From: Cyclobacteriaceae bacterium
GTDB taxonomy: Bacteria; Bacteroidota; Bacteroidia; Cytophagales; Cyclobacteriaceae
DNA length: 64,000 nucleotides
Direction of reading: 5' to 3'
Assembly: GCA_030584025.1 (NCBI GenBank)
Contig: CP129487.1
Coordinates: 2,728,001-2,792,000 of the forward strand
The translations under genes and the position numbers were made by a program. This document shows, one piece after another, positions 58,787 to 64,000 of the stretch. A model generated the notes under the pieces. That model ran no database searches. It was not told where the DNA came from and saw only the letters and a list, made by a program, of their open reading frames with translations. Position 1 is the stretch's first letter; every line of letters begins with the position of its first letter.

Positions 58787-59524
58787 CTACTCCAATTTCT
58801 CAATTTCCTGATCAATCTGATTCAGCAAATTGCTTAATGCCTTTTCAGTAGGCTTGTAATGGCCACGCAGAAGTCCCATTTGGTTTGAAATTCTTGCACG
58901 AAGAAGTGCTGCATATTCGGGATTTGTCTTCAGTTCAGTAAAACGTAACGGACGCATGATGCCCCAGAAAGGCGGAGGTATATTCTTGTTGGTAGAAACG
59001 CGGTCAACATCATAGGCATCAAAATAAAGTCTGTCAAAATCCCTTAACTGTTCATAGTCTCTCTTAATAGCCAATTCCACCAGACGAATTCTAGGATACG
59101 CCTCGTCATACATGCTGATAATTTCCAAACGGAGTTCGTCATTTGATACAATCGCTAAATTGGTATTTTTCAATTGCTCAATGGGGCCAACCCGACCTGA
59201 AAACGTGGTAAACGCATGCGTGTGGGCAAAACAGGCATCCAATGAATCATGATAAGGAAGGTTATCCTGAATAACCTGCAATATCATCCTGCTGGAAAGA
59301 ATACTGTATTCATGCATGCTGATATTATTCTGCATTTCCATTAAATCGGCAGCGAGCGCTCCTTTAAATTCTTTCAGTATTTCAATTTCTCTCTTCTTTA
59401 TGCTACGTGCTTCACTCCATTGCTCAAGATTAAATGCAATTAAAATACCAAGCATAACCACAATAACCTCAATGATATACTTGTACCATTCAGATTTCAG
59501 GTGGTTAAAAATTGTCTTTAACAT
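58787..59524 (-). CDS. DUF6090 membrane-anchored protein
   Basis: The 245-aa protein starts MLKTIFNHLKSEWYKYIIEVIVVMLGILIAFNLEQWSE, one membrane helix followed by a long helical cytoplasmic or periplasmic domain (IEILKEFKGALAADLMEMQNNISMHEYSILSSRMILQ). This N-terminal signature is the DUF6090 family common in marine and soil Bacteroidota. Its function is unknown. A GGTTATAACC palindrome lies just upstream of its start. Confidence 0.85.
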   Translation of the reverse strand: MLKTIFNHLKSEWYKYIIEVIVVMLGILIAFNLEQWSEARSIKKREIEILKEFKGALAADLMEMQNNISMHEYSILSSRMILQVIQDNLPYHDSLDACFAHTHAFTTFSGRVGPIEQLKNTNLAIVSNDELRLEIISMYDEAYPRIRLVELAIKRDYEQLRDFDRLYFDAYDVDRVSTNKNIPPPFWGIMRPLRFTELKTNPEYAALLRARISNQMGLLRGHYKPTEKALSNLLNQIDQEIEKLE

Positions 59525-59685
59525 TTTATGTGTGGTTATAACCTATATAAAGGTATAAAAAACAAACTGGAATATTTCTTGCCCTTCAGTTAGCAAACCT
59601 ACAGTAAAGAACTCCGGTGGTGTCTCCGTTGTTGGCCTTCCTGACCAGCAACAATTTACAGACAAAACTTTGTTGAAGAAGAAAC

Positions 59686-59703
59686 CTGCCTGCCGCAGGC
59701 TGG
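59686..59703. repeat. REP-like palindrome
   Basis: CTGCCTGCCGCAGGCTGG contains GCCTGC-C-GCAGGC, a perfect odd palindrome. It resembles the unit nested in hairpin repeat 3 at 56714-56731. Confidence 0.55.
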
Positions 59704-59760
59704 CTCCAACAAAAGTGAGCGTGCGCTACAAACAAAACCAAGCCCGAAATTGATTATCTT

Positions 59761-59774
59761 TAAATCTGGTTCAA
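59761..59774 (+). promoter_or_regulatory. Crp/Fnr-type site upstream of the second Crp/Fnr gene
   Basis: TAAAT-CTGG-TTCAA shares the CTGGTTCAA half with the YceI-upstream site. It overlaps a degenerate -7 box (TATCTTTA, 59755-59762) and lies 30 bases before the gene, a position that would suit autorepression. Confidence 0.45.
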
Positions 59775-59804
59775 ATCCTTCTGATCAACCCCAATACGGA
59801 TAAC

Positions 59805-60386
59805 ATGCATGACCTGTTACTCAAAAGCATTAGTGAAAAGACCCGCATCACATCCGCTGAAGAAGCTAAACTGAAGGAATTTTTTATTCCCAAGAAAATA
59901 AGAAAAAGGCAATACGTACTGAATGCCGGTGATGTATGTCAATACATTACGTTTGTCGAGAAGGGCATGCTTCGTTCATTTACCGTTGACGATGACGGTA
60001 ATGAACACGTGGTGCAGTTTGCCATTGAAGGCTGGTGGATTTCTGATGTGGGCAGTTTTATTTCGGGCAATAACGCCCTGTATAACATTGAAGCATTGGA
60101 AGATTCGGAAGTACTGAACCTTACCAAACAGGCCATGGATGATATGATGGATCAGGTTCCGCAACTTGAACGGTATTTCCGGTTACTGATGCAAAACAAC
60201 ATTATTGCACTTCAGCGCAGGGTAATTGCATACATGAGCCTGTCAGCCGAAGAAAAATACCTGAAACTTATGGATGTTTGCCCCGACATTATAAGCCGTG
60301 CGCCTCAACAATACGTAGCCTCCTATTTGGGCATTACACCCGAAACACTCAGTCGGATAAGAAAGCAGGTAGCGAGTCGAAAATAG
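59805..60386 (+). CDS. Crp/Fnr-family transcription regulator (paralogue 2, ExxSR recognition helix)
   Basis: The 193-aa protein shares length and layout with the 49442 paralogue: effector barrel (RQYVLNAGDVCQYITFVEKGMLRSF, HVVQFAIEGWW), dimer helix (LERYFRLLMQNNIIALQRRV) and HTH (QQYVASYLGITPETLSRIRKQV). The recognition helix has E-T-L-S-R, the E-x-x-S-R signature by which FNR reads TTGAT. FNR boxes precede the next two genes. The iron-sulfur Cys set of FNR is missing, so it is not an FNR-type oxygen sensor. Confidence 0.92.
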   Translation: MHDLLLKSISEKTRITSAEEAKLKEFFIPKKIRKRQYVLNAGDVCQYITFVEKGMLRSFTVDDDGNEHVVQFAIEGWWISDVGSFISGNNALYNIEALEDSEVLNLTKQAMDDMMDQVPQLERYFRLLMQNNIIALQRRVIAYMSLSAEEKYLKLMDVCPDIISRAPQQYVASYLGITPETLSRIRKQVASRK

Positions 60387-60417
60387 CACAAACCCAACTG
60401 AACCGGGTGCAGGGCAC

Positions 60418-60483
60418 TTGATCTACATCAAGTATTTTCTTATTTCACGTCAATGCCGGTGGCAGGCGGCTATCATAGCTTTG
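60418..60483 (+). promoter_or_regulatory. Perfect FNR-type box and -7 box upstream of the NADP-binding oxidoreductase
   Basis: TTGAT-CTAC-ATCAA (60418-60431) is a perfect FNR-consensus site. TAGCTTTG at 60476-60483 is a perfect -7 box; centre-to-box distance is 51.5 bases. A CAATGCC block at 60451 is shared, at the same spacing, with the promoter at 61186. Confidence 0.75.
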
Positions 60484-60504
60484 CTTCATCAAACAAGACA
60501 AACT

Positions 60505-61170
60505 ATGGCAGCCATAAAAACAATCGCAATTATAGGAGCAACCGGAAACATGGGCTCAGCCATTGCCAAAAGTATTTCGAAAAGCAGGAACTATCGGTTA
60601 TTGCTCATGTCGAACGAGCCAGAAAAATTAGTTGCGCTGAAAAAAGAGGTTGAAAAAACAGCTCAACATGAAGAGGTGTTTGCCCTCAGTTGTGCTAAAG
60701 AAGCCTCCTGGGAAGCCGACATCATTATTGTAGCCACACCTTATGCCAGTGAACGGGAAGTGGCCGAAAAGATTCGTGAAGTGGCTATCGGAAAAATTGT
60801 GATCAGTATCTCCAACCCACTCAACCATTCGTTTAGCGAGTTGGTGACTCCACCCGAAATCAGCGCTGCGGAAGAGCTACAAAAACTTTTACCTGCATCG
60901 AAAGTGGTGAAAACATTCAACACAACGTTTGCTGCCAATTTTAATACACCAACCATTGCCGGCAAAACAGCCGATGCCTTCATTGCCGGAAACAATGGCG
61001 ATGCGGTTGAAACTGTAGCGGGTATAGTACGCGATGCCGGTTTTAACCCGATTATCGCTGGCGACTTATCGGTAAGCCGCACGTTGGAACGCATGCAACT
61101 GATGTTGATTCAGCTTGCGCTGAAAAACAATTACAATTGGCTTGTGGGATGGAAAATTCTACACAATTGA
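60505..61170 (+). CDS. NADP-binding F420-reductase-like oxidoreductase
   Basis: The ATG at 60505 gives 221 aa; the 29 upstream codons run through the FNR box and are rejected. The N-terminal Rossmann motif IAIIGATGNMGSAIAKSIS, VIISISNPLNHSF-type strands, and VVKTFNTTFAANF followed by AFIAGNNGDAVETVAGIVRDAGFNPI match the F420-dependent NADP reductase/NAD-binding (ProC-like) family. Cofactor F420 is not expected in this phylum, so the natural substrate is probably another hydride acceptor. The FNR box upstream places it under the preceding regulator. Confidence 0.88.
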   Translation: MAAIKTIAIIGATGNMGSAIAKSISKSRNYRLLLMSNEPEKLVALKKEVEKTAQHEEVFALSCAKEASWEADIIIVATPYASEREVAEKIREVAIGKIVISISNPLNHSFSELVTPPEISAAEELQKLLPASKVVKTFNTTFAANFNTPTIAGKTADAFIAGNNGDAVETVAGIVRDAGFNPIIAGDLSVSRTLERMQLMLIQLALKNNYNWLVGWKILHN

Positions 61171-61185
61171 ATAGCGAAAGAAAGC

Positions 61186-61251
61186 TTGATCTGGATCAAG
61201 TTCTTTCTTGTTCCACATCAATGCCCCGAAGCAGCACAACGAGTAGCTTTG
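61186..61251 (+). promoter_or_regulatory. Perfect FNR-type box and -7 box upstream of the SDR gene
   Basis: TTGAT-CTGG-ATCAA (61186-61199) and TAGCTTTG (61244-61251), again with a centre-to-box distance of 51.5 bases, a CAATGCC block in between and no -33 TTTG. It is a near-duplicate of the 60418 promoter. Confidence 0.75.
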
Positions 61252-61282
61252 AATAGTAAGTAAAAAAATAAATCCATTAATT

Positions 61283-62071
61283 ATGAGCTTAAAAAATAAA
61301 TCCATCATCATTACCGGAGCCGCTATGGGTCTCGGTTTGGCTGCAGCAAAAGAATTAGCCAGTCAGGGTGCTAACCTTACGTTGGTCGATTTCAATAAGC
61401 AAACATTAACCGCAGCACAACAAGAGCTGGTAAAAGAATTTCCTGATGTGAAAGTTGTTACCGTTGTGGGTGATGCCTCAAAGGAAGAAGATGTAAAGCG
61501 ATATGTCGATGCGGCTGTTAAGGCCTTTGGGAGAATTGACGGGCTTTATAACAACGCAGGCATTGAAGGACGACAGGCGTCAATAACGGAGTACGACATC
61601 GAGGTGTTTAAAAAAGTAATTGACATTAACCTGATGGGCGTATACTATGGAATGCGTTATGTAATACCTGTGATGCAAAAGCAAAAATACGGTCGCATTG
61701 TAAACGTGGCTTCAGTGGGTGGGTTACGTGGTGTTCAAAACCAGGTAGCCTACGTAGCCAGTAAACATGCGGTTTCAGGCATGACGAAAAACGCTGCCCT
61801 CGAATATGGCCGCGATGGCATTACCACAAACGCGATTGCACCGGGCGCTATTCTTACACCGATGGTGGCTGAAGCTTTCAAACAGGTTAACCCGGCCGAT
61901 CCGAAAAAAGCAGAATCGGAATACGCACAACGTAACCCGACCAAGCGTTTAGGATTGCCGCATGAAGTGGCAAAGGTGGTAGCCTTTCTGTTGAGTGAAG
62001 AAGCCTCATATGTAAGTGGTCAAACACTTGCTATTGATGGCGGTGAATCAAACATTTACGGTAACGCTTAA
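61283..62071 (+). CDS. Short-chain dehydrogenase/reductase (SDR)
   Basis: The 262-aa classical SDR has the TGAAMGLG cofactor motif (11-18), NNAG, the catalytic Ser/Tyr/Lys (SVGG region, YVASK) and the typical end SYVSGQTLAIDGGES. The Asp after the second strand (LVDF) favours NAD. The substrate is unknown. Twelve bases separate it from the LLM-class flavin enzyme gene, so the two share the FNR-boxed promoter. Confidence 0.93.
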   Translation: MSLKNKSIIITGAAMGLGLAAAKELASQGANLTLVDFNKQTLTAAQQELVKEFPDVKVVTVVGDASKEEDVKRYVDAAVKAFGRIDGLYNNAGIEGRQASITEYDIEVFKKVIDINLMGVYYGMRYVIPVMQKQKYGRIVNVASVGGLRGVQNQVAYVASKHAVSGMTKNAALEYGRDGITTNAIAPGAILTPMVAEAFKQVNPADPKKAESEYAQRNPTKRLGLPHEVAKVVAFLLSEEASYVSGQTLAIDGGESNIYGNA

Positions 62072-62082
62072 AAAAATTAGTT

Positions 62083-63144
62083 ATGGAACTCGGCATTTAT
62101 ACGTTTGCAGATGTACAGCCCGACAGGTTGGCTGGAAAAGCAATACATACACATCAACGCATCAGGGATTTGTTGGAGGAAGTGCAGCTTGCTGACCAGT
62201 TGGGTCTTGATGTGTTTGGTGTGGGAGAACATCATCGGGCTGATTATGCTGTATCTTCGCCAGCCGTTGTTCTAGGTGCCGCAGCTTCCATGACTAAACA
62301 TATTAAACTGAGCAGTGCTGTTACCGTACTAAGCTCTGATGATCCTGTTCGGGTATACCAGCAATTTGCAACACTTGATCAACTATCCGGTGGTCGTGCC
62401 GAAATCATGGCTGGCCGTGGCTCATTCATTGAATCATTTCCATTGTTTGGATATGACCTTAAGGACTACGACAGATTGTTTAAAGAGAAGCTTGACTTAC
62501 TTTTAAAAATCAACGGGAGCGAAAGAGTTTCATGGAGTGGTGGATTACGACCAGCCCTTGACAACCAGGGCGTTTATCCGAGACCCTATCAGGAGCATCT
62601 TCCGATTTGGTTAGCGGTTGGTGGAACACCTGAGTCTGCTGTACGCGCAGCCACACTTAAGTTACCAATGGCACTTGCCATTATTGGCGGTATACCCGAA
62701 CGCTTTGTTCCGTTTGTTGACTTGTACAAGCAAACAGCAAGTCAGTTTGGGAATGATTCGCCTAAGCTTGGCATTAATACACATGTGTATATTGCCGAAA
62801 CATCGCAGCAAGCGGGTGATGAATACTTCTCAACGTATGCTGCCATGATGAACAAGATTGGCAAAGAAAGAGGATGGCCTCCGCTAAGTCGCGAGCAGTT
62901 TGATGCTAACCGGTCGGCCAAAGGATATTTGATGGTTGGAAGTGTTCAGCAGGTGATTGACAAAATTCTCTACGAACATGAGTTATTCAATCATACGCGC
63001 TTTCTCGCTCAAATGAGTGTAGGCACAACCGACCATAAGAAAATTATGAAGTCGATGGAACTATTTGGAACGCAGGTTGCACCTGCTGTACGAAAAGCGT
63101 TAGGAACCAAGCATGAAATAAAAACTTCCGAGTCGGTGCTTTGA
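62083..63144 (+). CDS. LLM-class flavin-dependent oxidoreductase
   Basis: The 353-aa protein has the luciferase-like TIM barrel: ELGIYTFADVQPD, LADQLGLDVFGVGEHHRADYAVSSPAVVLGAAASMTKHIKLSSAVTVLSSDDPVRVYQQFATLDQLSGGRAEIMAGRGSF, and LPIWLAVGGTPESA. It probably uses FMNH2 to oxidise a small molecule. It is the second gene of the FNR-boxed operon and is followed by a dioxygenase after 15 bases. Confidence 0.92.
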   Translation: MELGIYTFADVQPDRLAGKAIHTHQRIRDLLEEVQLADQLGLDVFGVGEHHRADYAVSSPAVVLGAAASMTKHIKLSSAVTVLSSDDPVRVYQQFATLDQLSGGRAEIMAGRGSFIESFPLFGYDLKDYDRLFKEKLDLLLKINGSERVSWSGGLRPALDNQGVYPRPYQEHLPIWLAVGGTPESAVRAATLKLPMALAIIGGIPERFVPFVDLYKQTASQFGNDSPKLGINTHVYIAETSQQAGDEYFSTYAAMMNKIGKERGWPPLSREQFDANRSAKGYLMVGSVQQVIDKILYEHELFNHTRFLAQMSVGTTDHKKIMKSMELFGTQVAPAVRKALGTKHEIKTSESVL

Positions 63145-63159
63145 TCAGATAAAGGTATT

Positions 63160-64000
63160 ATGAATAGGAAAACATTTTTAAAATCACTGGCACTGTTGCC
63201 ATTAGCCGGATCAACTATGCGATTACAAGATTTGAATAAAATGACACAACCCTTTAGCAGTACCGAAAAAATGCCGGTGCTGTTTTTGGGACATGGCAGT
63301 CCGATGAATGCCATTGAAGAAAATGAATTCGTTGCCGGGTTCAGAAACATAGCCAGGGAAATACCCAAGCCACAAGCCATCCTGTGTGTTTCGGCTCATT
63401 GGGAAACGCGGGGAACATTTGTTACGGCCATGGAAAATCCCATTACCATTCATGACTTTGGCGGTTTCCCAAAAGCGTTATTTGAGGTACAATATCCGGC
63501 ACCTGGAAGTCCGGAACTGGCAAAGCAAACGAAAAGCATCATTCAAAAAACAGAAGTACACCTGGATGATAAGTGGGGGTTGGATCATGGTGCATGGAGT
63601 GTAATCAAACACCTGTATCCGAACGCAGATATTCCGGTTATTCAATTAAGTCTGGATTACTATCAAACACCTCAATACCACTATGAGCTTGCCAAAGAAC
63701 TGGCTTCGTTACGTGAAAAGGGTGTATTGATTATTGGTAGTGGCAACATGGTTCACAACCTCAGCAAAGTTTCGTGGCAACACCTGGATAAGGTGTATGC
63801 CTATGATTGGGCTTTGGAAGCAAACGATAAAATGAAGCAATTCATTTTGAATGATGACCACAAAGCGCTCATTAACTATACCTCGCATGGTAAAGCGTAC
63901 AACTTAGCCGTTCCATCGCCCGAGCATTACCTGCCGTTACTGTACACCCTGGCTCTAAAAGATAAAGGGGATACCGTGAGCTTGTTTAATGACAAACCCG
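63160..64000 (+). CDS. 4,5-DOPA dioxygenase extradiol-type (LigB/YgiD) protein, 3' end outside window
   Basis: The 280 visible residues open with a Tat-like N-terminus (MNRKTFLKSLALLPLAGS; RK instead of RR). They continue with VLFLGHGSPMNAIEENEFVAGFRNIA, SAHWETRGTFVTA, LDDKWGLDHGAWSVIKHLYP and SGNMVHNL, the metal-ligand pattern of DODA-type extradiol dioxygenases (His in GHGSP, SAHWET, GLDHGAW and MVHNL). E. coli YgiD opens the ring of DOPA-like catechols. The frame is open at the window edge, so the stop lies beyond 64000. It is probably the last gene of the SDR-LLM operon. Confidence 0.9.
   Translation, partial: MNRKTFLKSLALLPLAGSTMRLQDLNKMTQPFSSTEKMPVLFLGHGSPMNAIEENEFVAGFRNIAREIPKPQAILCVSAHWETRGTFVTAMENPITIHDFGGFPKALFEVQYPAPGSPELAKQTKSIIQKTEVHLDDKWGLDHGAWSVIKHLYPNADIPVIQLSLDYYQTPQYHYELAKELASLREKGVLIIGSGNMVHNLSKVSWQHLDKVYAYDWALEANDKMKQFILNDDHKALINYTSHGKAYNLAVPSPEHYLPLLYTLALKDKGDTVSLFNDKP

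Noticed and set aside
59525..59804. Hidden gene in the 280-base gap between the DUF6090 gene and the second Crp/Fnr gene
   Set aside because: No frame of convincing composition is present; the gap holds a GGTTATAACC palindrome, a REP-like unit and the operator-like site only.

Overview
The window reads as chromosomal DNA of a Bacteroidota bacterium, most likely of the order Cytophagales. Evidence: many intergenic regions carry the Bacteroidota -7 box TAnnTTTG, several with TTTG 18-21 bases upstream; the primary sigma factor is the short form; there are a TonB-dependent receptor and a TonB protein, an SdhCAB complex in the Bacteroidota order, DUF4097, DUF2911, DUF6090 and DUF6132 proteins, a GldB-like metalloprotease, and a DNA polymerase III alpha subunit with a proofreading exonuclease fused to its N-terminus. 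A Chryseolinea-like organism is a guess only. No prophage, CRISPR array or insertion sequence is visible.

Layout. 1-10.2 kb: end of a TonB receptor, a metalloprotease, birA, rsfS, ftsH, an lpxH-type hydrolase, an NtrC-type regulator with its kinase, and acpP. 10.2-19 kb: secreted and lipid-anchored proteins, an orphan MacB/FtsX permease, an ECF sigma factor with a small membrane protein, tonB, and rpoD. 19-24.4 kb: an operon of ECF sigma, HEAT-repeat anti-sigma candidate and two DUF4097 proteins, then a shortened flotillin, a methyltransferase and a DUF1801 protein. 24.4-28.2 kb: a signalling locus (lipoprotein, multi-pass membrane protein, histidine kinase, NarL-type regulator, free-standing HTH, free-standing receiver), then tRNA-Arg(ACG). 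28.2-42 kb: outer-membrane protein, enoyl-CoA hydratase, PAP2-like protein, rpoN, asnS, a universal stress protein, two LPP20-type lipoproteins, an esterase, sdhCAB and a 35-residue membrane protein. 42-54 kb: dnaE, trxA, two metabolic enzymes, a Crp/Fnr regulator, a YceI protein, a serine carboxypeptidase, a four-helix-bundle gene inside inverted repeats, a heme lipoprotein and a rhodanese. 54-58.7 kb: AT-rich accessory genes separated by three copies of a hairpin repeat. 58.7-64 kb: a DUF6090 protein and a second Crp/Fnr regulator followed by oxidoreductases.

How it fits together. Three regulatory circuits can be read from the DNA. (1) Two Crp/Fnr paralogues lie among six 14-bp two-fold symmetric sites. 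Five share the consensus TTRAYCTRGWTCAA (one loosely); the sixth is GTGAC-N4-GTCAC. At four promoters the site centres lie about 30, 51.5, 51.5 and 30.5 (plus 62.5) bases before the -7 box, i.e. in steps of whole helical turns. (2) A near-identical 17-bp palindrome precedes both the lipoprotein-membrane-kinase-regulator operon and the free-standing HTH gene that copies the regulator's DNA-binding domain. (3) rpoN is present, and the ntrC-type gene has a good -24/-12 match with an inverted repeat upstream. The signalling locus in (2) and the operator set in (1) are the best candidates for something undescribed.
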